Positions 7,640-16,317 of a DNA stretch of 42,163 nucleotides are shown here, piece after piece; within the stretch, counting starts at the first letter, position 1, and each line of letters starts with the position of its first letter. Source of the DNA: DASSKF01 sp035690725 (GTDB lineage: Bacteria > Actinomycetota > Actinomycetes > Actinomycetales > Dermatophilaceae); the NCBI GenBank assembly GCA_035690725.1, contig DASSKF010000084.1, positions 1-42,163 of the forward strand, written 5' to 3'. A program made the position numbers and the translations under genes. A model generated the notes under the pieces. It was not told the DNA's origin and did no database searches. It saw nothing but the letters and a program-made list of their open reading frames with translations.

Positions 7640-8781
7640 CCGGGGAGCAGCCACCCCGGTCCCGAGCAGAGTCGGACCTGCTCACGCAGGAGCGGTACGC
7701 CCGGGCCGCCTGGAGCCGGATCGCCGAGCCGGGCGACACGACCGCCCGGTCGGCCATCTCCCGGGGCGGAGCGGTCGCCGCGCTGCAGCGGGTCCTCGAC
7801 GGTGACCGGGACCTGGCGCGGTTCCAGCCGCGCGCCGACCGGCTCGACGTCGCCCGGGACCTGCAGGTGGCCGAGCGGTTCGGCGCGCGCGTCGTCGTGC
7901 CGGGTGACGAGGAGTGGCCCGGCGGGGTCGACGACCTGGCGAGTCCGCCCTACTGCCTGTGGGTGCGCGGCCCGTTGCGGCTGGGGGCGGCGTGCGAGCG
8001 CAGCGTCGCGATCGTCGGCGCGCGCAGCGCGACCGCCTACGGCGAGGCCGTGGCCGCGGACATCGCCGCCGGGGTCGCGGACCGCGGCTTCGCTGTGGTC
8101 TCGGGGGCCGCGTTCGGGATCGACGCCGCAGCGCACCGGGGTGCGCTCGCGGTCGACGGCCGCACCGTCGCGGTGCTCGCCGGGGGAGTGGAGCGGCCCT
8201 ACCCGGCGGCCCACACCGCTCTGCTGTCACGGATCGCCGACTCGGGTGCGGTCGTCTCCGAGGTGGCGCCGGGATCGGCGCCGACCCGGAACCGCTTCCT
8301 GCAGCGCAACCGCCTCATCGCCACCCTCGCCGGCGGCACGGTCGTGGTCGAGGCCGGCTTGCGGTCCGGTTCCCTGAACACCGCCGGACACGCCCTGAAG
8401 GCGGGGCGGGTGGTCGGCGCCGTCCCCGGACCGGTCACCTCGATGATGTCGGCCGGTTGCCACGAGTGGATCCGCGGGGCCAGGGCGGTCCTCGTGACCG
8501 ACGCCGCGGAGGTGGCCGACGCCGTCGGCGCGATCGGCGAGGACCTGGCTCCCCACCGCTCGGGACCGGTGCTCGCCGGGGACGGGCTGGACGAGGTGCC
8601 CGCCCGTGTCCTCGACGCGCTGCCTCCGTCGCGCGGCGTCGGCCTCGACCGGCTCAGCCTCGCGGCCGGGCTCACCGTCGCGGAGGTCCAGTCGGCACTC
8701 GGACTGCTGGAGCTGCGAGGCCTGGCCGAGCGCCACGGCGAGGGGTGGCGCAAGAGCCGCCGAACCGGGGACCGTCGGTGA
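7636..8781 (+). CDS. dprA: DNA processing protein DprA
   Basis: Single-stranded-DNA binding protein that loads RecA on incoming DNA during transformation; in non-competent species its role is unclear. The 381 residues show the Rossmann core: VAIVGARSATAYG, VVSGAAFGIDAAAHRGAL, AVLAGGVERPYPAAH and RNRLIATLAGGTVVVEAG, then SGSLNTAGHAL. A winged-helix C-terminal domain follows (about 320-375). GTG at 7636 overlaps the yifB stop as GTGA. The longer reading frame upstream is yifB read in another frame. Confidence 0.94.
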   Translation: MTGEQPPRSRAESDLLTQERYARAAWSRIAEPGDTTARSAISRGGAVAALQRVLDGDRDLARFQPRADRLDVARDLQVAERFGARVVVPGDEEWPGGVDDLASPPYCLWVRGPLRLGAACERSVAIVGARSATAYGEAVAADIAAGVADRGFAVVSGAAFGIDAAAHRGALAVDGRTVAVLAGGVERPYPAAHTALLSRIADSGAVVSEVAPGSAPTRNRFLQRNRLIATLAGGTVVVEAGLRSGSLNTAGHALKAGRVVGAVPGPVTSMMSAGCHEWIRGARAVLVTDAAEVADAVGAIGEDLAPHRSGPVLAGDGLDEVPARVLDALPPSRGVGLDRLSLAAGLTVAEVQSALGLLELRGLAERHGEGWRKSRRTGDRR

Positions 8782-8886
8782 CCCGCGGGCGGGCCGGCCC
8801 GGTGAACCGCCGGACCGGCTGTTGCGTGTCCTCGTACGGTGGAGTGGCCGGCGCCGCCGCGGAGCCGCACGGGACAGGAGGTCGTC

Positions 8887-10113
8887 ATGGCTGGGTCGAG
8901 GTTCGTCATCGTCGGCGGGGGGCTCGCCGGAGCGAAGACCGCGGAGGCGCTGCGTGAGCAGGGCTATGCCGGGTCGATCGTGCTCGTCGCGGCCGAGGAC
9001 CACCTCCCGTACGAACGGCCCCCGCTGTCGAAGGAGTACCTCGCCGGCAAGGCGGACCGCGAGTCCGTCGACGTCCACGACCGGCAGTGGTACGACGACC
9101 ACGACGTCGAGCTGCGGCTCGGCGTGCCGGCGACCCGGATCGACCGGGAGGCCCACGAGGTGCAGCTGGAGGACGGGAACCGGATCGGCTATGACCAGCT
9201 CATGCTGGCGACGGGCTCCCGGGCCCGCCGGATCGACCTGCCGGGCAGCGACGCCGAAGGGGTGCTCTACCTGCGCGACGTCGAGGACAGCGACCGGATC
9301 GCCGAGGCGCTCGGGTCGGCGGGCCGGATGGTCGTCATCGGAGCCGGCTGGATCGGCCTGGAGGTGACGGCCGACGCCCGCGAGCGGGGGGTGGAGGTCG
9401 ACGTGGTCGAGGTGGCGCCGCTGCCCCTGCTGCGGGTCCTGGGCCCGGAGATGGCCGGCATGTTCGCCGAGCTGCACCGCGAGCACGGCGTGACCTTCCA
9501 CTTCGAGACCGGAGTCAAGGAGCTGCGCACCGAGGACGGCCGGGTCACGGGGGTCACCCTGGACGACGGCAGCACGCTCGACGCCGACGTGGTCCTCGTC
9601 GGGGTCGGCGCCCAGGCCAACGTCGAGATCGCCCGCGAAGCCGGGCTGGACGTCGACAACGGGGTACTCGTCGACGAGCTGCTGCGCACCAGCGACCCCG
9701 ACATCTACGCCACGGGTGACATCGCGGCGGAGGCGCACCCCACCTACGGGCGGGTGCGCGTCGAGCACTGGGCGAACGCCTTGAACCAGCCGGGCGCGGC
9801 GGCGAGGACCATCACGGGGACGGACACGCCCTACCGCACCGAGCCGTTCTTCTACACCGACCAGTACGACCTCGGCATGGAGTACCGCGGCTACGTCCCC
9901 GCCGGCGCGACCCCCACCGTCGTCGTCCGCGGGGACCGGGACGCGCGGGAGCTGATCGCCTTCTGGCTGTCTCCCGAGGGTCGGGTGCTGGCGGCGATGA
10001 ACGTCAACGTCTGGGACGCCGAGGACCAGATCAAGGCGCTGCTGGCGGCGGGACCGGTGGATGCCGATCGGCTGGCCGACCCGCAGGTCCCGCTGGAGGA
10101 CCTGGCGGGCTGA
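8887..10113 (+). CDS. FAD/NAD(P)-dependent oxidoreductase, ferredoxin-reductase-like
   Basis: Flavoprotein of 408 residues resembling rhodocoxin/putidaredoxin/terpredoxin reductases, which pass electrons from NAD(P)H to a ferredoxin. Visible motifs are the FAD fold VGGGLAGAKTAEALREQGY near the N-terminus, the second GAGWIGLEV nucleotide fold at about 155-163, YATGDIA, and a C-terminal reductase domain (YTDQYDLGMEYRGYVP). ATG at 8887 is fixed by a perfect AGGAGG at 8876-8881. No ferredoxin or P450 is nearby, so the partner is unknown. It separates dprA from xerC; in M. tuberculosis a different gene (viuB) occupies this slot. Confidence 0.9.
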   Translation: MAGSRFVIVGGGLAGAKTAEALREQGYAGSIVLVAAEDHLPYERPPLSKEYLAGKADRESVDVHDRQWYDDHDVELRLGVPATRIDREAHEVQLEDGNRIGYDQLMLATGSRARRIDLPGSDAEGVLYLRDVEDSDRIAEALGSAGRMVVIGAGWIGLEVTADARERGVEVDVVEVAPLPLLRVLGPEMAGMFAELHREHGVTFHFETGVKELRTEDGRVTGVTLDDGSTLDADVVLVGVGAQANVEIAREAGLDVDNGVLVDELLRTSDPDIYATGDIAAEAHPTYGRVRVEHWANALNQPGAAARTITGTDTPYRTEPFFYTDQYDLGMEYRGYVPAGATPTVVVRGDRDARELIAFWLSPEGRVLAAMNVNVWDAEDQIKALLAAGPVDADRLADPQVPLEDLAG

Positions 10114-10166
10114 CCGGCGCCTGGCCGGGTCCGGCAGCGGGTCGGCGACCGTCCCCGGCGTGGTGC

Positions 10167-10195
10167 TTGCCCAGCGCCCCGGCATTTGCCAGCGT
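10167..10195 (+). promoter_or_regulatory. Candidate xerC promoter for a leaderless transcript
   Basis: TTGCCC at 10167-10172, a 17-base spacer and CAGCGT at 10190-10195, followed by 6 bases and the GTG start at 10202. Transcription would begin at or next to the start codon, so the mRNA would be leaderless. No ribosome-binding site is visible before this GTG. Confidence 0.55.
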
Positions 10196-10201
10196 GGTGC
10201 C

Positions 10202-11140
10202 GTGAGCCCTGCCCCGGACGGCCCTGCCGTCGAGTCCGCGGTCGACGAGGTCGTCGAGGCGTTCGCGCGCCACCTGCGCTCCGAGCGCGGCCGGTCCGCG
10301 CACACCGAGCGCGCCTACCTCGGTGACGTGCGGTCCCTGCTCGACTTCCTCGGCGGTCGTGGCGTGCACCGGCTGGACGAGGTCACGCTGACCGACCTGC
10401 GCTCCTGGCTGGCGCAGCTGTCCGAGGCCGGCGCCGCGCGCTCGACCGTCGCGCGGCGCTCGGCCGCGGCCCGCACCTTCTTCGGTTGGGCGCGGCGCAC
10501 CGGGCGGGTGGCGAAGGACCCGTCGGTGCGCCTCGTGGCGCCGAAGCGCCCCCGTTCACTGCCGGACGTGCTCCGGCAGGACGACGCGCGCCAGCTCCTC
10601 GACGTGGCGGCCGTGGCCGCCGACGACGGCGACCCGCTGCACGTGCGGGACCGAGCGGTGCTCGAGCTGCTCTACGCGACCGGAGTCCGCGTCGGGGAGC
10701 TCGTGGGGCTCGACGTCGACGACGTCGACCGGCGCCAGCAGCTGCTGCGCGTGCTGGGCAAGGGCGGCAAGGAGCGCACCGTGCCCTACGGGCGTCCGGC
10801 GGCCGAGGCCCTGGAGGGCTGGCTGCACCGCGGCCGACCGCAGCTCGTCCGGGACACCAGCGGTCCGGCACTGTTCCTCGGGCGGCGCGGCCGCCGGCTC
10901 GACCCGCGGCAGGTCCGCGAGGTGCTGCACCGGCTGCTCGCCGAGGTCGTGGACGCACCGGACCTCGGCCCGCACGGGCTGCGGCACTCCAGCGCGACCC
11001 ACCTGCTCGAGGGCGGCGCGGACCTGCGCGTCGTGCAGGAGCTGCTCGGGCACACCAGCCTCGCCACCACCCAGATCTACACGCACGTCTCGGTCGAGCG
11101 CCTCAAGCGGTCCTACGACCAGGCGCACCCCCGCGCATGA
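10202..11140 (+). CDS. xerC: Tyrosine recombinase XerC
   Basis: Site-specific recombinase that with XerD resolves chromosome dimers at dif. The 312-residue protein has the N-terminal SAM-like core-binding domain (residues ~15-100) and the catalytic domain: Arg163 in TGVRVGEL, Lys in LGKGGKERT, HGLRHSSATHLLEGG for His-x-x-Arg, LLGHTS for the second His, and nucleophile Tyr293 in TTQIYTHV. The chromosomal context (after dprA, before M23 peptidase and rpsB) marks it as housekeeping XerC, not a phage integrase. GTG at 10202 was chosen because it follows a good promoter and precedes the normal N-terminus. Confidence 0.94.
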   Translation: MSPAPDGPAVESAVDEVVEAFARHLRSERGRSAHTERAYLGDVRSLLDFLGGRGVHRLDEVTLTDLRSWLAQLSEAGAARSTVARRSAAARTFFGWARRTGRVAKDPSVRLVAPKRPRSLPDVLRQDDARQLLDVAAVAADDGDPLHVRDRAVLELLYATGVRVGELVGLDVDDVDRRQQLLRVLGKGGKERTVPYGRPAAEALEGWLHRGRPQLVRDTSGPALFLGRRGRRLDPRQVREVLHRLLAEVVDAPDLGPHGLRHSSATHLLEGGADLRVVQELLGHTSLATTQIYTHVSVERLKRSYDQAHPRA

Positions 11141-12048
11141 CCAGTCCCCCCGGACCGGACGGTTCCTCGCAGCGACCGCGTCGTCCGTCCCCGCCGCGTC
11201 GTCGCCGTGGCCCCAGCCGGAGGGTGCGCCTGCGCCGGACCATCGCGGCCGCACTCGGGCTGCTGTTGCTCGTCGTCCTCGCGGTCACCGTGGGCATCTC
11301 GTTCGGAGGTGGTGGCGACGAACCGGCCCGGGCGAGCAGCGCGGTGGACGTCGCCCCCCCGGGAGCGGTGACCGGCGCCGCGTCCACGGCGCCGGACGCC
11401 ACACCCGGTGGCGACCCGGGGGCACGGGCGACACCGTCCCCGACGGGCCCGACGCCGGCGGACGCCTCCGACGTGCCGGAGCACGGCAGCGGCGAGGTGA
11501 AGCTGGTGGCGGTGCCCGGTCCGGACTCGACCGCCGAGGGGCGGGTGGTCCACTACACGGTGGCGGTCGAGAAGGACGTCCCGGTCCGGGCTCGGGCCTT
11601 CGCCCGGTCCGTGCACGACATCCTGCTCGACCGACGGGGCTGGCAGGGCGTCGACCACGTCCGCTTCGTGCCCGTGAGTCCCGCCGACGCGACGGCCGGT
11701 GCCGACGTGGACGTCCAGGTGAAGCTGGCGACTCCGGACACCACCGACCGGCTGTGTGCGCCGTTCAACACCAACGGCCGGGTCTCCTGCACCACGACGA
11801 CCGGCACCGTCGTGCTCAACCTGCGCCGCTGGATGCTCGGAGCGAGGACCTGGGGTGACGACGTGCGCGGTTACCGGCGCTACCTGGTCAACCACGAGGT
11901 CGGCCACGCGCTGGGGCACGGCCACGTCCACTGCTCCGGCAAGGGGCGGCGGGCACCGGTCATGCTGCAGCAGACCCTGGGCCTCGAAGGCTGCACGCCG
12001 TGGTCCTGGCCGACCGGGGCGAAGGACGGCGCACCGGCGCCGGGGTGA
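11137..12048 (+). CDS. DUF3152 membrane-anchored zinc metalloprotease-like protein
   Basis: Predicted extracytoplasmic protein of 303 residues. An arginine-rich cytoplasmic start is followed by one membrane anchor (about 35-56), a Pro/Thr/Ala-rich linker to about 120, then a DUF3152 domain. The zinc-binding signature HEVGHALGHGH (residues 253-263) is intact, with conserved cysteines in DRLCAP, RVSCTT, HVHCSG and EGCTPW likely forming disulfides. Substrate unknown. ATG overlaps the xerC stop (ATGA). Confidence 0.87.
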   Translation: MTSPPGPDGSSQRPRRPSPPRRRRGPSRRVRLRRTIAAALGLLLLVVLAVTVGISFGGGGDEPARASSAVDVAPPGAVTGAASTAPDATPGGDPGARATPSPTGPTPADASDVPEHGSGEVKLVAVPGPDSTAEGRVVHYTVAVEKDVPVRARAFARSVHDILLDRRGWQGVDHVRFVPVSPADATAGADVDVQVKLATPDTTDRLCAPFNTNGRVSCTTTTGTVVLNLRRWMLGARTWGDDVRGYRRYLVNHEVGHALGHGHVHCSGKGRRAPVMLQQTLGLEGCTPWSWPTGAKDGAPAPG

Positions 12049-12079
12049 CCCACCCGAGCGACGTCGCCCACCTCCCGCG

Positions 12080-12180
12080 AGGGAGCTCACCTCCCGACCG
12101 GACACGCGTCGCGCGAGTCTTCTCGGCGGAAGAGGTCGGGTGCGCTCTCCGTCGAGGTGTCCGGTCGACATGGGGGAGGG
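12080..12180. terminator. Inverted repeat between convergent genes, possible bidirectional terminator
   Basis: An 11-base arm CGACCGGACAC (12095-12105) is complementary to GTGTCCGGTCG (12157-12167). The flanking CACCTCCC and GGGGGAGG extend the pairing after a short bulge. No U-tract is present. It lies between the stops of the DUF3152 gene (+) and the M23 gene (-). Confidence 0.4.
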
Positions 12181-12216
12181 GCCGCGCAGCCGTCATTCGC
12201 GCCCGCCCCGTCGCCG

Positions 12217-12825
12217 TCAGTCGCCTGGCCGTCGGTCGAGCAGCGGCAGCAGCACGACCGGCTCGTGGCCGAGGAGCAGCAGCAGCGGGTCGTGGTAGTC
12301 GGCCTCGCCGGTGACCGCTCCCCAGTGCAGGCAGGTCTGCGGTGCGCAGTGGCTGTCCTCCCCGCCGGCCAGGCGGCCGATCCGCTCACCGGCGCGCACG
12401 GCCCTGCCCTCCGGCACACGGGCGGTGACCGGCTCGTAGGTCGTCCGCCAGCCACCGGAGTGCCGGACCGTCACGACGCCGCGTCCGGCCACGACACCGC
12501 TGAACGCGACGACGCCGGGCCCTGCCGCCAGGACCGCCAGTCCCGGGTGCCCGGCGAGGTCGACGCCCCGGTGGCCACTCGCCCACGGGCGGGGTGGCGG
12601 CTCGAACGGTCGCACCACCGTCGGTGCCGGCTCGAGCGGCCAGGTCCACCCTCCGCGGGGAGCGACCTCCGACGTGGCGCCCGGCGACGACGGGGCGGTG
12701 GGCCCGGACGCCCACGCCGACGACGGGGCGGGCCCGGGCGCCCACACCGACGACGGCGTCGCGGCAGCGGGCGCACCCAGGACGAGTGGACCGGCGAGCA
12801 GGGCGGCGAGCAGCAGTGGGTGCAC
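12217..12825 (-). CDS. M23 family metallopeptidase (LytM-type), secreted
   Basis: Predicted secreted cell-wall endopeptidase of 202 residues. The GTG start at 12825 begins a signal peptide (HPLLLAALLAGPLVLGAPAAA). A Pro/Ser/Ala linker follows, then an M23 domain: WTWPLEP, GHRGVDLAG with the His-x3-Asp zinc ligands, and TCLHWGAVTG, the actinobacterial version of the second His motif. An M23 gene near rpsB is conserved in actinobacteria. A longer minus-strand reading frame to 12861 adds a charged stretch before the signal peptide and is less likely. Confidence 0.88.
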   Translation of the reverse strand: MHPLLLAALLAGPLVLGAPAAATPSSVWAPGPAPSSAWASGPTAPSSPGATSEVAPRGGWTWPLEPAPTVVRPFEPPPRPWASGHRGVDLAGHPGLAVLAAGPGVVAFSGVVAGRGVVTVRHSGGWRTTYEPVTARVPEGRAVRAGERIGRLAGGEDSHCAPQTCLHWGAVTGEADYHDPLLLLLGHEPVVLLPLLDRRPGD

Positions 12826-12974
12826 CCGGTCAGGCTCCCCGCCCCCGTCCCGCAGCCACACCGCCAGCCGGGCCGCTGTGGACGGGCCGCCCGACCTCGA
12901 GGGGGCGTGGGGACGGCCGCCCGGCCGCAGCTCGAGGGCCGGTCAGGTCGAGCTGTGGTGAGCTCACGCGGTCG

Positions 12975-14195
12975 TCACGCCAGGCGGCGCAGCGTGGCGA
13001 GGCGGTCGACCGCCTCGTGCAGCACCTCGTCCTTCTTGCAGAAGGCGAACCGCACGAGCGTCCGCACCGCGTCGGTGTCGTCGCAGAACGCCGAGACGGG
13101 CACACCGACGACCCCGCACAGCTCGGGCATCTTCCGGCAGAAGTCGACCGCGTCGGTCACGCCGAGCGGAGCGGCGTCGGCGATGACGAAGTAGGTGCCA
13201 CCCGGCCTGCTGACCTCGAGTCCGGCCCGCACCAGCCCGTCGCACAGCAGGTCCCGCTTGGCCTCCATCGACGAGGCGAGCCCGTCGTAGAAGTCGTCGC
13301 CCAGCCCGAGCCCGACCGCGATGGCGGGCTGGAACGGCCCGCTCGCGACGAAGGTGAGGAACTGCTTGACCGCCCGGGCCGCGGTGACCAGCGGCTCCGG
13401 CCCGTGCAGCCAGCCGACCTTCCACCCCGTGGTGGAGAACGTCTTGCCCCCGGAGGAGATCGTGATCGTGCGGTCGGCCATGCCGGGCAGGGTCGCCATC
13501 GGGACGTGCTCGGCCCCCTCGTAGACGAGGTGCTCGTAGACCTCGTCGGTCACCACCCAGGCATCATGTTGCTGGGCGAGCGTCCCGACGAGCTCCAGCT
13601 CCGCGCGGGTGAACACCTTGCCGGTCGGGTTGTGCGGGGTGTTGAGCAGTACCAGCCGGGTCCGGTCGGAGAAGGCCGCCCGCAGCGAGGCCTCGTCGAC
13701 GGCAAGGTCGGGGAAGCGCAGCACCGAGGTGCGCCGGGTCGCGCCCGCCAGGGCGATCGAGGCGGCATACGAGTCGTAGTAGGGCTCGAAGGTGACCACC
13801 TCGTCGCCCGCCTCGCACAGCGCGAGGATGGTCGCGGCGATCGCCTCGGTCGCTCCGCAGGTGACGAGCACCTCGGTGGCCGGATCGACCTCGAGGCCGT
13901 AGAACCGCTTCTGGTGCGCGGCGATCGCCTCCCGCAGCTCGGGGAAGCCGACGGCGGGAGGGTACTGGTTGCGTCCCGCGTTGATCGCCCCGATCGCCGC
14001 GTCGAGGATCTCCCGCGGCCCGTCCGTGTCGGGGAAGCCCTGGCCCAGGTTGACGGCGTCGAGCTGGATCGCGCGCTGGGTCATCTCGGCGAAGACGGTC
14101 TCGCCGAACCCCTGCATCCGCGTGATCAGCGGGTTGGTGCGAGCCGCGACGTGCTGGGCGTCCGCCGGGGGTGAGGCCTGTCCGTGATTTCCCAT
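12975..14195 (-). CDS. Class I/II PLP-dependent aminotransferase (YbdL/kynurenine aminotransferase-like)
   Basis: Fold-type I aminotransferase of 406 residues. It closely follows E. coli YbdL: AVNLGQGFPDTDGP near the N-terminus, NQYPPAVGFPELREAIA, NTPHNPTGKVF, TDEVYEHLVYEG, the PLP lysine in SSGGKTFSTTGWKVGW, and the C-terminal RFAFCKKDEVL. YbdL-type enzymes prefer methionine, glutamine and aromatic amino acids; the substrate here is not determined. ATG at 14195 is preceded on the minus strand by TAGCCT seven bases upstream, suggesting a leaderless mRNA. Divergent from rpsB. Confidence 0.9.
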   Translation of the reverse strand: MGNHGQASPPADAQHVAARTNPLITRMQGFGETVFAEMTQRAIQLDAVNLGQGFPDTDGPREILDAAIGAINAGRNQYPPAVGFPELREAIAAHQKRFYGLEVDPATEVLVTCGATEAIAATILALCEAGDEVVTFEPYYDSYAASIALAGATRRTSVLRFPDLAVDEASLRAAFSDRTRLVLLNTPHNPTGKVFTRAELELVGTLAQQHDAWVVTDEVYEHLVYEGAEHVPMATLPGMADRTITISSGGKTFSTTGWKVGWLHGPEPLVTAARAVKQFLTFVASGPFQPAIAVGLGLGDDFYDGLASSMEAKRDLLCDGLVRAGLEVSRPGGTYFVIADAAPLGVTDAVDFCRKMPELCGVVGVPVSAFCDDTDAVRTLVRFAFCKKDEVLHEAVDRLATLRRLA

Positions 14196-14202
14196 GCTCT
14201 GC

Positions 14203-14208
14203 AGGCTA
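14203..14208 (-). promoter_or_regulatory. Candidate -10 box of the aminotransferase gene
   Basis: Read on the minus strand this is TAGCCT, exactly 7 bases before the ATG at 14195. The spacing fits transcription starting at the start codon. No convincing -35 box was found. Confidence 0.45.
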
Positions 14209-14212
14209 GCCG

Positions 14213-14448
14213 TAGGATGGGAGCACGACTGTCGTGCCCTCCGGGCTGCTCACCGGGTGCGGGTGGCGCGGGAGTCGAATTCGCGTGCCTCTCCTCCGTC
14301 GGTATGACGGGGCCGCACCACAGCAGTCCGGCCCACCCCTCGTGGTGGTCCGGTGGGGTCGGTCGAGGCACCAGGCACACGGTGCGCGCGGCCAACCCTG
14401 CCGCACCGGTTGGACAACTGACAACGACACGAAAGGGCGGACCTCGAC
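14213..14448 (+). promoter_or_regulatory. Candidate rpsB promoter and structured leader
   Basis: TAGGAT at 14213-14218 is a good actinobacterial -10, but its -35 is weak. A transcript from it would carry an about 220-base leader before rpsB. Two stems are visible: CCCACC (14332-14337) with GGTGGG (14352-14357), and CGGTGCG (14380-14386) with CGCACCG (14402-14408). Ribosomal-protein autoregulation in this leader is possible but not shown. No gene is present in 14196-14448. Confidence 0.35.
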
Positions 14449-15420
14449 ATGGCCGTCGTCACCATGCGCCAGCTCCTCGAGAGCGGCGTCCACTTCGGGC
14501 ACCAGACCCGTCGGTGGAACCCCAAGATGAAGCGCTTCATCATGACGGAGCGCAACGGCATCTACATCATCGACCTGCAGCAGTCGCTGACCTACATCAA
14601 CACGGCGTACGACTTCATCAAGGAGACGGTCGCCCACGGCGGCACCATCCTGTTCGTCGGCACCAAGAAGCAGGCGCAGGAGTCGATCGCCGACCAGGCG
14701 ACCCGGGTCGGGATGCCCTACGTCAACCACCGCTGGCTCGGCGGCATGCTCACCAACTTCGCCACGGTGCACAAGCGCCTCGCGCGGCTCAAGGAGCTCG
14801 AGGAGATCGACTACGACGACGTGGCCGGCTCCGGGCACACCAAGAAGGAGCTGCTCGTCCTCAAGCGCGAGAAGGACAAGCTCGAGCGCACTCTCGGCGG
14901 CATCCGTGACATGGGCAAGGTGCCGTCCGCGGTGTGGATCGTGGACACCAAGAAGGAGCACCTGGCCGTCACCGAGGCCCGCAAGCTCAACATCCCGGTC
15001 GTCGCGATCCTCGACACCAACTGCGACCCGGACGAGGTCGACTACAAGATCCCGGGCAACGACGACGCCATCCGCTCGGTCACCCTGCTGACGCGGGTCG
15101 TCGCGGACGCGGCCGCCGAGGGCCTCATCGCCCGCTCCAGCGGCCGCTCCGAGCAGGGCGAGGGCGAGGGCGAGGGTGCCGTCGCCGCGGACGAGCCGAT
15201 GGCCGAGTGGGAGCGCGAGCTGCTCGCCGGCCAGGCCGAGCAGCCGTCGACCGACACCACCCCGCAGCAGGCGTCCGAGCCCACGGCCGACACGCCCGAG
15301 GCGGTCGCCGCCGCCCCCGAGGCGGAGCCGACCCCCGAGGCCCCCGCGGGTCCGGGCGGGCAGCAGTCCGCCCCCGGCAGCCAGCAGTCCGCCCAGGGTC
15401 CCCAGTCCCCCGAGGCCTGA
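14449..15420 (+). CDS. rpsB: 30S ribosomal protein S2 with C-terminal extension
   Basis: Small-subunit protein S2, 323 residues. The core spans about 1-230 with VTMRQLLESGVHFGHQTRRWNP, NRWLGG-type NHRWLGGMLTN, GGIRDMGKVPSAVWIVDTKKEH and VAILDTNCDPD. Residues ~230-323 are an acidic, Gln/Pro/Ala/Glu-rich tail, including EGEGEGEG, absent from most bacterial S2 proteins. Its upstream sequence AAAGGGCGG is a modest ribosome-binding site. It heads the rpsB-tsf unit; tsf begins 42 bases later. Confidence 0.97.
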   Translation: MAVVTMRQLLESGVHFGHQTRRWNPKMKRFIMTERNGIYIIDLQQSLTYINTAYDFIKETVAHGGTILFVGTKKQAQESIADQATRVGMPYVNHRWLGGMLTNFATVHKRLARLKELEEIDYDDVAGSGHTKKELLVLKREKDKLERTLGGIRDMGKVPSAVWIVDTKKEHLAVTEARKLNIPVVAILDTNCDPDEVDYKIPGNDDAIRSVTLLTRVVADAAAEGLIARSSGRSEQGEGEGEGAVAADEPMAEWERELLAGQAEQPSTDTTPQQASEPTADTPEAVAAAPEAEPTPEAPAGPGGQQSAPGSQQSAQGPQSPEA

Positions 15421-15462
15421 GCCAGCCCTCCGGCAGACCGACCGAACGCGAAAGAGAGATTC

Positions 15463-16293
15463 ATGGCGAACTACACCGCCGCTGACATCAAGGCGCTGCG
15501 CGAGCAGACCGGCGCCGGCATGCTCGACGTCAAGAAGGCCCTCGACGAGGCCGACGGCGACAGCGCCAGGGCCACCGAGATCCTGCGGGTCAAGGGCCTG
15601 AAGGGCGTGACCAAGCGGGAGGGCCGCACGGCCAGCAACGGCCTGGTGGCCGCGCACACCTCCGGCGGCGCCGGCGAGCTGGTCGAGGTCAACTGCGAGA
15701 CCGACTTCGTCGCCAAGGGCGACAAGTTCGGCCAGCTGGCCGGCACCGTCCTCGACCAGGCCGTCAAGGTCGGCGCCGCCGACGCCGATGCGCTGCTGGC
15801 CAGCGAGGTCGAGGACGGCAAGACCGTCCAGGCCCTGCTCGACGAGTCCAACGCGCTCATCGGCGAGAAGATCGAGGTCCGCCGCGTGGCCCGGGTCGAG
15901 GGGGACACGGTCGTGTCCTACCTGCACAAGACCAGCCCGGACCTGCCGGCGCAGATCGGTGTCCTCGTGGCCGTCACGGGCGGCGACGAGCAGACCGCCC
16001 GCGACATCGCGATGCACGTCGCCGCGTTCAGCCCGACCGTGCTGACCCGCGACGAGATCGACGCGGAGACCGTCGAGAACGAGCGGCGCGTCGCCGAGGC
16101 GACCGCCCGCGAGGAGGGCAAGCCGGAGCAGGCGCTGCCCAAGATCATCGAGGGCCGCGTGGGCGCCTACTTCAAGGACAACGTGCTGCTCGACCAGCCG
16201 TTCGCGAAGGACCCGAAGAAGACCGTCGCCCAGATCGCGAAGGAGGCCGGCGCCGAGGTGACCGGCTTCGCGCGGCTGCGGGTGGGCGGCTGA
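15463..16293 (+). CDS. tsf: Translation elongation factor Ts
   Basis: Guanine-nucleotide exchange factor for EF-Tu. The 276 residues have the N-terminal UBA-like domain (YTAADIKALREQTGAGMLDVKKALDEA, listed here by its ends at residues 4 and 30), the EF-Tu contact motif VNCETDFVAK, and the dimerisation half with LPKIIEGRVGAYFKDNVLLDQPF. Length and motifs are standard. A GA-rich ribosome-binding site (AAAGAGAG) precedes ATG. A REP-like hairpin and a perfect terminator follow. Confidence 0.97.
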   Translation: MANYTAADIKALREQTGAGMLDVKKALDEADGDSARATEILRVKGLKGVTKREGRTASNGLVAAHTSGGAGELVEVNCETDFVAKGDKFGQLAGTVLDQAVKVGAADADALLASEVEDGKTVQALLDESNALIGEKIEVRRVARVEGDTVVSYLHKTSPDLPAQIGVLVAVTGGDEQTARDIAMHVAAFSPTVLTRDEIDAETVENERRVAEATAREEGKPEQALPKIIEGRVGAYFKDNVLLDQPFAKDPKKTVAQIAKEAGAEVTGFARLRVGG

Positions 16294-16317
16294 TCGACGA
16301 CGGAGCGAGAATCCGCC

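Noticed and set aside
8822..8840. Promoter TTGCGT...TACGGT before the flavoprotein gene.
   Set aside because: Only 7 bases separate the two hexamers; TACGGT alone could be a -10, but no -35 was seen at proper spacing.
10202..11140. Phage or island integrase.
   Set aside because: The gene lies in the conserved dprA-xerC-rpsB neighbourhood and has XerC motifs; no att-like repeats or phage genes are near.
14265..14310. tRNA-like fragment (GAGTCGAATTCGC).
   Set aside because: No cloverleaf arms could be paired around it.
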